A stretch of 64,000 nt of DNA, taken from contig JBANDB010000009.1 of assembly GCA_037576215.1 (NCBI GenBank), positions 3,100,001 through 3,164,000 on the forward strand, given 5' to 3'. Numbering within the stretch: position 1 is the first letter of the stretch; each line of letters starts with the position of its first letter. The notes under the pieces are model-generated. The model worked only from the letters and a program-made list of their open reading frames with translations. It ran no database searches and was not told the DNA's origin. Source of the DNA: Armillaria gallica (Eukaryota > Basidiomycota > Agaricomycetes > Agaricales > Physalacriaceae). Positions 34,437-46,127 of the stretch are shown here, in pieces. A program made the translations under genes and the position numbers.

Positions 34437-37400
34437 ATGGGGAGGGTGATGCCGGATCATGGGGTACAGTAGCGTGGACGTTATGTTACAGAGCGAGAAA
34501 TATATATGAGAGAGTAAGGAGTACATAAATTGGATAAACACTTTTTTACAGACACCGCAAACGCAAGTTGTCGCTGTGGTCGTCGCCGACGAGCAGGAGA
34601 TGGGCATAGGGACATTTGGCAGACGGGTACCGGATCAGATCATTGTTGGGAGTATTAGGGATCAAGAGGGTGGGAGTGCTGGCCCAGGTAGAGTCGTTCT
34701 CAGTCACCCGCCTCTGACGCCGACTTTCACTTCGCCCCGCCTGGCCCCTATTCCACCCAAGCCTTCCTCCATTCGCTCATTCAATTCCTTCGCTTCCTCT
34801 ATATTCCGTAAGCAACAACAACCCAGGGCTTCCTCTCTTCGTTCCACTACCTCCGAAGATACCCTGCCCTCCCACCCTTTTTCTGCCATGCATCTCGCTC
34901 CCCTGCCCGTCGTATCCAATCATGATTCCGACGACGAAGAAGACTGCCCAGTCTGTCTCGAACCGCTCAGCTTCAGCTTCAGACTACCCGGAGAAAAGCC
35001 TCATATCGTACCAGAGTGTGGCCATGCTCTTCATGAGGTATTTGGTTTCTTCTTGCCAGCAAAAAAATTTTAATTACGGCTCCTAGGCTTGCTTTACTGC
35101 TGTATATGGCCCACCACCTAGCCAGGCGCGCTCAACAGTACCGAGAAAGTCAAATTTGGGCGTCTGCGGCGTTTGCAGGCGGCCAATGAAGGTCGGCGAC
35201 GGCGACGGGGGGAAATCGAACAGTGCGTATCCTAGGCTCTATTACTCGTCAAAAAACCTGAATATATGCTACTTTACTGCAGAGCTAGCAGCACTAACAG
35301 GCATGGGTGACCCAAACCAACAAGCCTTATACCCTGGCAGGGACACACCAGTTAGCCGCAAGCGACTGCAGTCTACAACTCAGTACGATCCTTCAGAAGA
35401 CGACCCGCTCGACCACACAGGTTCCATACGCTCAAATCCTGCCTCTGAGCATTCTCAATACATTGTCGCTCCCTCTATTCAAGTTCGTCCAGAATTTTCT
35501 TCTCTCACTCGTACCCAGGACGCCACCCAGCCCTTGACATGCATTGTTGTCATCGAGCTCCCCGGCAAGCGCGCTTCTGGCGCCGTTCCGGGGCCTGTTA
35601 TGCCAGACAGCTACACTTCTCGCTCCAACGGCCATTCCCGACAAGAGACCTCCAACTCCGGTCACTCGTCTCCCCTACCTCACCATCCTAGCCGTTTACA
35701 GCAGCAATCCGAATCCTTCCAGACCAATCGTGCTTCTCCCGTGCCTCATGATCTACCGAGGAATTCAGACCCCGGCTCATACCCTAATATCATCATGCAC
35801 GAAGAAGATTCCCCCTTCATCGCCATTACCGAGGACCTTCGGAACCGCATCATCGATTGGAAGGGCCATCCTCTCTCTGACCTCGGTCCTCTCCAGATGT
35901 ATGATCTGCTCTCCGTCCGCCGGGATTCTCTGGTCCGAGAGTTTTACGTCTATCTCTTCAAGGAAGCTCTCATTTGCGTAGTTGAAGAGAAAAAGCGATC
36001 CCTCGGACGCCTCTTATCAAGTGCTTCTGGACTTACGGACTCTGGCTCGACCATCGGCTCGCTAGCCCAAGCCCAAACGAAGGGCGTCCTACGACTCAAA
36101 GGACGTATTTACGTTCGCCATATCAAGCATGTCACGGCAACGTCGGCTGCGGGCGAAATGTCACTGACTATTGACATGGAAGACGAGTTGGCATCCTTCA
36201 TCCTCATTTACAAGGATCGGTCATCACTCGAAGCATGGAAAAATACCATTCAATCTCTTGTCAACATGTTTCAAGCACAAAATCCGCAGCTGATGCAACA
36301 GCGACAGGAACAGCAACGAGCAGAGCAAGCGCGTGTTTTGGACATGGAAGAGTTTGGCGGCAACTCTAAGGCTATGCGTATGCTCAGTGGAAGCACTCAG
36401 ACGACTGTCAGTACCGTTGACAGCCTTCTCAATGGATCATCACGGTCAACGATGTCATCATCCACATCACATGGGTCATTGCATCAACAACAACGTTCGC
36501 AGGTGCATAGCAACAAGCTGACTCCACTGGGAGAGGATGACGAACTCAGCAACTACGACTCGCCCACGGGTTTGGTCACACCATACACATCATCTGGTCC
36601 ATCAAACTCTCTCACACCTCTCCCTCACCCTTCCATTGATCTGATCCTCGTGGTATCTCTCCCACCGCCCAATGCTGCGCCGAGTACGGCCCAACTCAAA
36701 ATTCGTGTAATTAAGACGACCCTTGATTTTGTTCTCGCGTCGCTAGGACAGAAAGATCGGTTAAGTCTTGTCACATTTGAAGTCGGTGTTGGAGGGAAGG
36801 TGAGGAAGTCGCCTTTCTTGAGTGTCGCCAAAGCCCAGAGCAGGACGAGATTGGAGAAGTTTATCGATGAGATTGGGGTCAACAGGGCGGACGATGGGAT
36901 ACCTCCTCCGGGTCAGGACGAGTTTTTGGTGAGGGGGAACAAAGACGAAAAGACGGACGTCGTCACAGCTGTCAATCATGGTAAGTTTATATTTTTCCGC
37001 CGTACAATTTTAGACTAAATGAATGGGCAGGCTTGGACGTGGTGCTACAGCGAAAAGCACGTAACCCTGTTTCTGGGATGATCCTTGTGAGCGATGCCTC
37101 GGATAGCACACGGCGTGCGCAGATGGATCTTGTTCTTGCTCGAGCCGAAGCAGCGAATGTGCCAATACACTCATTTGGTTATGGCCGGTCGCATGACCCC
37201 GCATCACTGTGGCTGATGTCAAACCACACGAGCGGCACATATACATTCGTAAAGGACTGGTACGACCTGCGGGACTGTATCGCTGGCTGTGTGGGTGGAA
37301 TGATGTCCATCGGGTTGCTGAATATGAAACTCCACATGAAGATCGTTGATGGACACCGGTTCCGTATACGCAAAGTCAGCGGCGGCCCGTCTTCGATCCT

Positions 37401-38311
37401 TTCCTCTGATGGGCAGAATGTGGATGTTGACGTTGGAGAGCTACGGTATGGCGAGCGGAAAGAGATGCTTATTGAGTTGGAGCTGGACAACTCAGACATG
37501 CATCAAAAACTGGCTGCTCGTGCGGTGAGGGGTTCCGGCATGAACGATCGACGAGCGTTAGATGCGACGCAGGAGTTTGTTCAGAGCATGGGTTTGGATT
37601 CGCTTACCATCGACGACCCGACAGACTTCGCGGATGGGATGATGGACCGGATGATTGACGAAGTGCCTGTTGTCGAGGTTGACGGCTCGTTCTTTGATCC
37701 CACGGCGGCGAAAAATGTTACACGACTGGCGCACCCGGTGTTGCTCACTGTAACTCTACTCCCGCCGACGTCGGCGATACCGCGTCCCCATCGACCGTGA
37801 GCGACCCTGTGATTGTGCGTCGGAGGATGGAGCTGCTAGCGAGCGATATGATTACGCGGGCACTGGTGTTGGTGTCGAGGAGGAACTTCCCGCAGGCGCA
37901 AAAGATTCTGAGCGAGACGAAGAGGATCCTGCATACGGTGTTACAGACCATATCGAGGGCGTTGCCGCCGCCAAATACCCACGGAAACACCGTACGTAAC
38001 AGGAAGGAGATTCTTACACTAGCGGCAGTGAGGACGATGCAAGCGATACTGCAGGACTTGCAGATTCTGACAGAGGCGTTGGACGAGAATGTGGATCTGT
38101 TTGCCCGAGATCAGAGAAATTTCGGTGCCCAGCAGGTTTGTGCCGCAGTTTCGACCATTGGCTGTTATTTTACTAATTCGCTTTACAGGCTATGATCTTG
38201 AGAGATCAGAAGAGCTGGAGTGGCCGCAGTGCAACAGAGCGACTTTTCTGGACGATAGACAATTCTATTGAGCTTGTGTCCAGGAGCACGGACTGGGTCG
38301 CTCGGGAATAG
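34437..38311 (+). CDS. RING-H2 / PH / VWA protein, Ste5/Far1-type scaffold
   Basis: Large (about 1,100 residues) multidomain protein with the domain order of the fungal Ste5/Far1 pheromone-response scaffolds, which tether the MAPK cascade to G-beta at the membrane. A split RING-H2 (about 34946-35220) reads CPVCLEPL, PECGHALHE, ACF and CGVCRRPM. A long disordered Ser/Pro-rich part follows. Next is a PH domain (about 35850-36275: WKGHPLSDLGPLQMYDLLSV, REFYVYLFKEALICVVEE, FILIYKDRSSLEAWKNTIQSLV). A VWA-like domain follows (about 36625-37275: IDLILVVSLPPP, DRLSLVTFE, GMILVSDASD), then a C-terminal helical Vwaint-like region (to WVARE at 38311). The VWA lacks the DxSxS metal site. The start is uncertain. 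The ATG at 34437 with an intron before ACACCGCAAACG keeps the frame and seems best. The ATG at 34600 is the fallback. One intron (about 36980-37029) splits the VWA region. Assignment to Far1/Ste5 rests on architecture, not on direct alignment. Confidence 0.78.
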
Positions 38312-39345
38312 CTGCCCTCTTTCACGCTCACTCTTTCTGTTGGTCTTTGCTCACGATCACACTCACGTTCCTTCGAATCGGGTTTTTATTTTCTGGTATA
38401 ATGTTTATCTACACGTTCTCTCCTCTCCTTGTGTGTACATGTGTATCTACTTACAGCTGATGACGACTCTCCTTATATATGGCCTACTTAACTATTTCCC
38501 ATTCCGTCGTCTTGTCCATTAATCTCCACCTGCTGTTTCCTTTCCCTCTTCTAATGTACTATCGGGCCTGTATACTTGTATCAAGCACAGGTGCTGTATT
38601 TTTGTAGAGTATTTTCTTGACCTGCGACACCTACCGCTCGAATTTTTTGAAATCGAATGATTCCCTCGCTGAAAAATCATAAGTTGCGACTCTATGAGTG
38701 TTCCTACCTGATTTCGAAGATGCTAGGAGCATCAACTATAGATGCCTTTCAGTACCTGGCGAAGGAAGGAGGAGTTTAGTCGTTAAGTAGCACTGACTAT
38801 CTTGCTCTCGATTTATAAAGTTGATGCCGTCGTGTATAAATAAATATGATGATTATGACGACGATATTATGGTTCACTAGTGTCACTACTGGTGCTTATG
38901 ATGATGATAATGTACTAATTCCAACAGAAGCTACTCCCCCAGTTGATGCTCCATGAATATCCCGTTTGCCGCAAATTTCGTGTCAGTACGGCGACGTTTG
39001 ATGCGATAATGGTTTTTTGAGTCTATGATCAACCGAAACCCAACGCTCTCCGCGGCGAGGTCAGCCTGATTCACAACCTTTCACATTTGCGGATCCATCA
39101 ATTAGATTGATATCAACGGGTTCTTTGAAGATTGCGACCTGTTATTTGTGCCGTACTTATTTCAGCGCTGATACTGTTGCGATGAAAGAGGGGGGACAAG
39201 AGTCTTTGGGGCCCGGTTGTGCAGCTACACGTGCACACGACTGACCTTCCATGAGATGATCAACATGCTATTCTTCCAATGCCCGTCTACACCTATTCAT
39301 CTGACACAATACATTCTTGATATTTAGCCCTGGCGTACCCATACA
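38312..39345. other. Spacer with no supported gene
   Basis: About 1.0 kb downstream of the scaffold gene. It is T-rich near 38330-38470 (likely 3' UTR of the scaffold gene) and AT-rich with ATGATGATTATGACGACG-like triplet runs around 38845-38920. No coding evidence. Confidence 0.45.
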
Positions 39346-39912
39346 TCAATCCACAAACAAACCGCCCTCCGATTCACGCTCGGGAGAGGCATGCATAGGA
39401 GTCCGTATCTTCTTTCCCGTCCGAATTGCTCCCAGTTCGTCCCTCCAATCTAAAAACCTCCTTAACAACCGATTGTTGCTTCCCGAAGTTTCTTCCAGCT
39501 CCAGGATGGCAATGATATTCCCGAGGGCGTGGTCTAGCTTTCCGAACGCCTCGCTCATGAGGAATGGGTTGCCGATAAATTGGCCCGAAGAGTCGGGTTG
39601 CTGGAGAAGCGGGGGAGTTGGGGATGCTACATTGATAGCGTTAGTCCAGATTCAGTGAAAGCGAGGGCTGCACCTTTGCTGGGATCGGTGGGAGGGTAAA
39701 CCTAGAAGCGGTTAAGGAAAAAGGAAAATTTTTGTGCGGAGAATATATACCTGTCCTGGGTTTTCGATGGTAGGGGACGGCGGCAGGCCAGAGTTCGAGT
39801 AGTGAGGGAACTTGTTATCTGTGAATATTCACGTAAATTTTCGGGAACCTGAGTTGGATATATAGTGCAGTCCATGATGGACGATGCGGCACCGACCGTC
39901 TCCAGCAGACAT
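39346..39912 (-). CDS. Small uncharacterised protein with helical C-terminus
   Basis: Not recognised. Four exons can be joined with consensus introns. The first is a 16-base exon from the ATG at 39910-39912 (MSAGD). The second reads DNKFPHYSNSGLPPSPTIENPGQ, the third VYPPTDPSK. The last starts SPTPPLLQQPDSSGQFIGNPFLMSEAFGKLDHALGNIIAILEL and ends ERESEGGLFVD at 39346. Total length is about 130 residues. The N-terminal half is Pro-rich and probably disordered. The C-terminal half is a predicted amphipathic helical unit (MSEAFGKLDHALGNIIAILELEE, then NRLLRRFLDWRDELGAI). All splice joins preserve one frame, which is the main argument that this is a real gene. The Gly/Pro-rich start and tight introns are typical of conserved small basidiomycete proteins, but I cannot name a function. 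Confidence 0.6.
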
Positions 39913-40501
39913 TGGCGTAAAAAATGGAGTGTCGGTAATGGGTGAAACAGGGAATCTAATACTATGGGGTGCGGGGTACACCGTATTTATATAGGGATGG
40001 GTCATTTGTTATGATGACGTCGTGCACAACGACTTTGAACCTGAAAAATGAAAAGACGGCATATCTATCCTGGGACACCCGTGATCCGATGGGCACTTTA
40101 CAAAAATCAGCGCTCGTTTGCCTATTATTCATCCCAGAGGTCGGTATGCAGGTAAACAGCTGTTACACATTATGTAACAATATCGGAGGGGTGGGCGCGC
40201 AAGTGACGGGGTCTGTTATCCTGTAAATGTCGGTCTTTTGGCTCTCCTGGTTTGGGCTGTTGAGAGATCCACAAGACTGTAGGGCCGTGGAGCGGCCTTC
40301 CATTCGGGTGGCGATTCTGCGACTGTAGACTCCTGGTCGAAGTGACGACAAGAGAGTGAAGATTGAGTGTATTGCGTCTTCATGCGCATTGACGATACAA
40401 ATGTGGTTGGAAGTAAACTGGCAAGAAACCGAAACCACAAGATGTGTATTTCAGAATGAGATTAGAACCAACTAGTCGGGCGAATTTCAGACATATCGAC
40501 A
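39913..40501. other. Spacer between two minus-strand genes
   Basis: 589 bases. Short frames at 39969-40226 (+) and 40163-40440 (-) lack support. Probably promoter of the small gene and 3' flank of the RRM-like gene. Confidence 0.4.
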
Positions 40502-41874
40502 TCACGAAGAGTTCGCCAAAGAAGAGAATCTGCCTTCCGCCACTTCATCTGGGATAATAGAAGGAACCAAGTGTTCGGCACCAAGGAAATTAATCTGAGC
40601 GCCCCACACCCCCGGCACGTTCTTTGACGAGCGTGATAAGTCATATATGCACCTCATCGCGCTGAAGATGCTATTATATGTAAGAAAGACTAAGTCCATG
40701 GGTGAATCATCACTGAAAACATTGAATTCAGATAACCATCTGTGGTGGAATTAAGGCTCGCACCTGGATTTCTCGGAAACATGCCCCAGAGCTCCGTATT
40801 GGACGAACATTGATCGATAGTCTTTGATAGAACGTCGCCTTTCTCTATCGATGCGCATGCAAACCACCCGAGATGCTCCCAAACTAATGGCAGTAACTAC
40901 CCCGCGAGGCACAATATGTATGTCCTCTTCCAGCGATACCTTGACCCCCGCTGCTTCAGCTGAGGACTGAATGGAGTCGAAGAACTGCTGGGCAGAGGCT
41001 TCCGATATAAAACGTAGCCTCAGAGACTATACCAAAAGGTAAGTAAAAATCATGCAGAGGAAGAGATCGCGACAAACCTTGTCTTTTTTGTAAAGCCCTC
41101 TGAATAACAACAAATGTTGCTCGATATTTTGAATGCTATCCATACAAAAACCAAGACGTTCTGGATCATCGAGGTTGGACATCATCACGATACGATTGAG
41201 GTTCAGTCTGTTATCTTCTGCGCTTGGGAACCAATCCGGGAAAATGTAGTTGGGTTCTTCCTCTAACATAGATACGATCCGAGAGCCCGGGAAACCAGGG
41301 TACTCAAGAAATGCACGACGTGCCTATGGAACGATGAGAAAATGATAATGAGAAATGCGTGTATGCTGCTCACCTTTGCTGCCTGCCAGATATCGAGGAA
41401 ACTAACATCCACCAGCCGCTGCTCTGGCTCGACTCTAAAATATTCCAAGGTAGAATGAGAACAAACTATCTCCCTCATTTCCTCTTCGTCAAAGTTCGGC
41501 TGTAGGTTAAAGATTCTGAATGCGCGTGAAAGATGATTGAATCCTATCTCGGCGACCAGGTAAGCAGATAGCCGTGGCGACACCTCCTCCTCCAACATTA
41601 GAGACTCATCGCTTAACGAGTTGTTGGAGATGCATTTTCTGGCCGTTTCTTCGTTGAAAAATCGGAGTGAAAGGTGGTTTTTGGATAGTGTCACCAACTC
41701 GACTGGATTGGCCCGAATAGAGTCGACGATATTGGTGACATTGTATCCTTCCTGGAGGCTGTTAACGCAAACAGTACGTCTAGCATATGGTAGAGGCTTT
41801 GTATAGGTGGAGTAAAACGAACGCGATATTCTGTGGGCAATGGGAAAGCAACGGAGGGCAGAGCCAAAAAGCAT
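40502..41874 (-). CDS. RRM-like protein, probably mitochondrial
   Basis: Probable RNA-binding protein with two or more divergent RRM-like units. The ATG at 41874 opens a basic, Ser/Arg-rich, acid-free leader (MLFGSALRCFPIAHRISRSFYSTYTKPLPYARR) typical of a mitochondrial presequence. The first RRM-like unit reads TVCVNSLQEGYNVTNIVDSIRANPVELVTLSKNHLSLRFFNEETARKCI: an RNP2-like strand, a helix, and an RNP1-like strand. A long helical region follows (AEIGFNHLSRAFRIFN, MREIVCSHSTLEYFRVEPEQRLVDVSFLDIW). Later exons read ARRAFLEYPGFPGSRIV, NRIVMMSNLDDPERLGFCMDSIQNIEQHLL, then a second unit SLRLRFISEASAQQFFDSIQSSAEAAGVKVSLEED. The last exon reads MDLVFLTYNSIFSAMRCIYDL and ends ANSS at 40502. Exon junctions are consensus. 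The RRM call is by pattern of strands and helices, not by strong consensus, so function is tentative. Confidence 0.6.
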
Positions 41875-43706
41875 CGACCTAAGGGAACAATAATTCTCAC
41901 GCCATCGACGCGCCGGCTACGTCACGGTCCGAGAGGGTCCGGGTCCTTTTAAGTCCTTTGTGTTTCTCGACTTTCATGTTCAACGACAACTACCAGTCAG
42001 CTCCCACCGGATTAGATTTTTCTTGGAAATTCTATTGCAAAAGCACAGAAAATTTGAAGTTTTCTGTTACTTTGTCCTACTATTGACATTCTCTTTGCGC
42101 TAATTGAAGGGATAGGTTACTAACCCAACTCCGGACCTTTCAATCTCTCTTTCTCTCTATTCCTCATGAGCATTGGAACTGCTCGTTTGGTGTGTATCCT
42201 ACCATTGCCATTAATCAGTGCGATATTGATGTGCCTAAGTGTTCTTTACTCTGAATCTTCAAGGTGCCTAGCCCTTCGCGACGCGACAGAAATACGCCAG
42301 AATGCTGATGTTCAACAATCTCAGTTCTCTTGATTACGATCATCATATCCCCTCCTGTGTATATTCTACATCTTTTAACAAATCGTCAACATATTTGCCA
42401 GCACCCGAGAAATACCCGGTGCGTGCACATGCCCGATGGAAGGCGATGAATATTGGACTAGGAAGAGGCAAACGTGACAGGATTTTTAGGAACGAAATAT
42501 GCATAAACAACTTCAACGTTGTATGTGTTGGGTTGATCCTGAAAATGAGGTATCAGTAACATGGAATAGCTCCACAAGTATAATCATACCTCTACTGCTG
42601 TCGAATACATCAGGGGGGTATCGAAGGAGGGATGAAACAAATGAGCAAAGAATCATCCTACCATCCAGATGGGTTGAGATGGTCAACGCTGAGCTCCTCA
42701 AGGATGTGTCTGTCCTACCAAGGCACGGATGGGGTTACATGCACCATGGCTGAGCTTTCAAGCTATAAAACCATCTTCAGTCTTATACACAGCAGCAGAG
42801 ACTCGGAAAGCAAGTAATTACTCTTCGCTGCCAGTGACGTTGGTGTTTTGGGCCGGTATGGCCTGGCTGCATTAGTCGGTGCACAGGGACTAGAATCGAG
42901 TACAATATTTTTCAATCATTTTCGTACACCACGCAAATGTATGAAAAATCTTATCGACGTGATAAGACACGCCGATATTGGTCGCGCTTCGATTCCTATA
43001 AATGGAGCTTAGTGATGAAGACAAAGGCAGGTGTTGCGACTAACATTTTGTTTTACTTCCTTGTTATAGCCGTAATCTTTCTGGACATCGGAAGAGACGT
43101 ATTCTTCTTCGTCTTCAAGTGAAGCAGGAGATGAGTGGTCTGAGTGGTCTGAGTGGTCTTCCCGTCGTAAGATTCTCGTGAAGACACGGCTTTCGAGTTC
43201 GAAAAAGTGAACTAAAAAAAACGCTCATAGATCTGGATGTATAGCGCAGCGCAAAGTTTAGCGAGCTTCAATCGTGCCTCGTTTCTAAGGCAGGAGTTGA
43301 TCTTGAAAGCATCGTTAACTCTATCTTTTGGCCCCTCAAGCTGCATACGACCCAAGAGTCTCCCCCCACCACCTGTGGCTTCATGGAGTCACTTACAGTA
43401 GGCCACTGTGATAGAGATTCAACTTCCTTAGCAGTGGCGTAGGCTGTACATTGTTGGACAGTAAAATTGTCGGGAAGAATCACAGACAGTTAGCCATGAC
43501 CACGGGGGAGAGAAATCGAGAAACTTCGAAATTAGACATGTTGACGTGGTAATGAGAGAAATTGGGTTCAGTGTGAGGGATCCTTTTGGACTTAACATTA
43601 ATCACACAGGTGCCTTTTTCCGGTGCACCGTCAGTGGTCTTGAAACACAGCACATGATCGCTGATTTCCATATTCAGACTTTCCAGGCTACCTTCTAACT
43701 TCCATC
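41875..43706. other. Gene-poor spacer
   Basis: About 1.8 kb. Plus-strand frames at 42302-42817 and 42937-43122 and a pair of overlapping minus-strand frames at 43268-43671 have no recognised motif and lack good splice partners. Close to 43132-43158 is a three-copy 9-base tandem repeat. The right end must contain the promoter of the HTH/SAM-like gene 1. Confidence 0.4.
43132..43158 (+). repeat. 9-base tandem repeat (3 copies)
   Basis: Three perfect head-to-tail copies of TGAGTGGTC. It lies in non-coding sequence; function unknown. Confidence 0.8.
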
Positions 43707-45148
43707 ATGTTCAAGGCGCGAGAGGCCCAGCGACGATTCGTCAACACCGTGCGGTAAGAAAATGCTTGGTTTCAAAAATTGAAAACAACTGATTGTCGTC
43801 GACCTTGCCAGTGTACCCTCTTGTACCCGAAAGGAGCGTGCATTAGTGCGAGAACGTCACCGAACGAGCGGGGGAACCAGCCCAAAGACGCTCGCGGATG
43901 AATTCGGGATATCTACTACAGCGATAAGCAATTATATTCGAAATGCTTCCAATGACAACGTTGGCTGGGACCAAGAGTATATCGACGGCAGCAGACCGGA
44001 TTTCTTCGGCCTTGACTATGGTGTCAAGGGTAAGGATGGCACTATTCCACAGTATTTTCGATGCTAAAAGTCCCACTAGAATATGTAAATTTAAAGGCAG
44101 AGAATCTTCAAGAAGATGCAGGTGTGTATTTTGTACGAACTCGTCACAAAAGATCTCTCTGATCAAGCATACGTGGTGACAGGTCTTTCGGCTTCATCCG
44201 CAACTGCAAAGATCTCATCATCCAGTGAGTATTTGAATTCATTCCTTCCATCACATTCTCAGCATTTCGAACAGATGATGTGCCTGAGAAGAGTAATACT
44301 GCGAAACGGATGCCTTCCCAGGTCGGAGTGGCGGCAGTGGTAGTCAGCGATGCTTCTTCGTCGGGTACCCCCTCTGAATCGCAGGATTCCACCTCATCTA
44401 CACCTTCCAACGATCCGGATCCGTCCGCCTCTTCTGATTCCAATATTCCACCCGCCATTTCTCGAAAACGGCCACGATCACCATCTGCCGCCTCTTTGCA
44501 CATACCTCCAGCCATTTCCAGGAAAAGGCCGCACCTGGACGCTTGGGAACCAAAGACTGATGTCCAGAATACTGCCGACTCCGGGCAAGTCACCCTTTCA
44601 GCGGTGGAAACTTCAACCTCCACAGTGGTACCTTCAACTTCAATTTCTAAATCGATTACAGCACCAGTCGGACCTGTAACGCGCCGGATCACTGGGCGTA
44701 GGGGTCCGCTCGTAATCAAGTCTCGTGCTGCACCTCATCCTCCCGCGCACAAATTAAAAGCAGCACAGTCCAACGCCATTTCTAATGGCGCAGCAAGCTT
44801 GCAAGCCAAAGGAAAAGGTATACAGGCCGTTCTGTTCATGCACTTTTCATGAGTATTTATCTGCCTCTTGCAGAAGTTCCAACGAAATCTATTCTTACTA
44901 ACAAAGATTCGGGCCATCCCTCTATCGACGGATTCCTCCGTTCACTGAACAAACTGCATGTTAAGGCACACTTCGATAAGTGTGGTATACGTACCCACGA
45001 GGACCTCCTTGAAGTGTCCAGACGGATCAACGATACCCCCCAAAACCGGGAAGATTTTAGGAAGACATTTCTAGAGCAGGGAATGTCGATTACGGACTGG
45101 TTCACTATCGTCGCAGGGGTGCAGAAGTATGCGGACAGCTCTAACTAA
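43707..45148 (+). CDS. Unrecognised family, HTH-like N-terminus and SAM-like C-terminus, paralog 1
   Basis: I know no named family. Exon 1 (ATG at 43707) encodes MFKAREAQRRFVNTVR. Exon 2 joins in frame as VPSCTRKERALVRERHRTSGG, then TLADEFGISTTAISNYIRNASND, which has the spacing of a helix-turn-helix (helix, Gly turn, recognition helix), and DQEYIDGSRPDFFGLDYGVK. Exons in the middle encode a disordered Ser/Pro-rich linker with two copies of a PPAISRKRPR/H element, likely nuclear-localisation signals. The last exon reads HPSIDGFLRSLNKLHVKAHFDKCGIRTHEDLLEVSRRI and DFRKTFLEQGMSITDWFTIVAGVQKYADSSN (stop at 45148). This is an all-helical segment with SAM-domain-like spacing. Paralog 2 has the same exon 1/2 splice phase. 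A nuclear DNA-binding regulator is the natural guess; evidence is architectural only. Middle exon borders (44040-44280) are uncertain. Confidence 0.6.
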
Positions 45149-46127
45149 TTATCGGACCTGTTTTGGACACCTAGATGAGCTCGTTGAATTGTTGTCGTAT
45201 TCCGGCTATCATCATGATACCGGTACTGCCATACTGCCAACTGTCAATTATCCTAGTTATGCTAACCGCACTCCCAGACACTCTTTCCTACTGTTGTACG
45301 GATGGGTGGCTACACGTATCTGTGACTTTCTAACCGCAAAAGGTGATTCTTGCAGAGATAGCTCAAATCTTAGCCCGCATCTCGACACCTATCCTCAATA
45401 CCCTGGAGATTGCATATCACGGGTGATCCTGGTAGGACGGGATCGCGCATTGAATCCTACTTTCTAGGACCCGGTTGCCGCGGGTGCATTCAAATCTCAC
45501 CCATAGCTCCGACGCTAAGATAATAAGGCAGCTAAAGTTTCCATTGATAATTCATTGAGCGATGAAAACCTATATCTAGAAAGATTCTGGTTCCGCTTTT
45601 TTACCTCACACTAAGGAGTATTCAGACGCTTCTTGCATCTCACCTGGCCAGCGTTCGCTGAGATTGGTGCTACTGCTGAATCTCACTGCTATTGGTGACC
45701 GGAAGATGACTTCCTAAAAATTTCCCTAGTTGCTCCACCATTACACGAACTGAAGCCCGGAAGGTGACCGAGATACTAGTCAAAGATCTGTCCAATGAAA
45801 TATCCAGGAAAATGCTATGTAACTAGTTGGAAATAGTCACTGGAAGCGTCCTGTGCATCCGGTGATTCCGGCGGTCTTATTCATGCTGCGGCATTGTTGC
45901 CGTGTGTAGACCATAGCGCAATCGCTATTGTTGTTTCAATACCGCCTTAGTAGTCAACGACCTTTTGACAGGAAAGTAAAGTGACTTGGGTTCCTCAAAT
46001 TTTGCAAAAGCGCGCCACATTTCCCTTCCCACATTCCTTCTCCTCGGGCCGGCCTTCGCGGCCTTCATTCAAAGTGACGGACGGTCACGACGTGACAACC
46101 ACACTCAGATTCATCAGAATTCACCTC
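45149..46127. other. Spacer between the two HTH/SAM-like paralogs
   Basis: 979 bases. A 112-codon plus-strand frame at 45129-45467 overlaps the end of paralog 1 and has no domain. No further copy of the family is visible in the spacer. Confidence 0.45.

Noticed and set aside
43268..43671. Two overlapping minus-strand frames just upstream of the HTH/SAM-like gene 1
   Set aside because: Frames differ, no intron joins them cleanly, and the start would be only about 36 bases from a divergent start codon.
44144..44719. 191-codon minus-strand frame
   Set aside because: Antisense shadow of the Ser/Pro-rich linker of HTH/SAM-like paralog 1.
45129..45467. 112-codon plus-strand frame after HTH/SAM-like paralog 1
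   Set aside because: Overlaps the end of that gene in another frame; no motif or homology signal.
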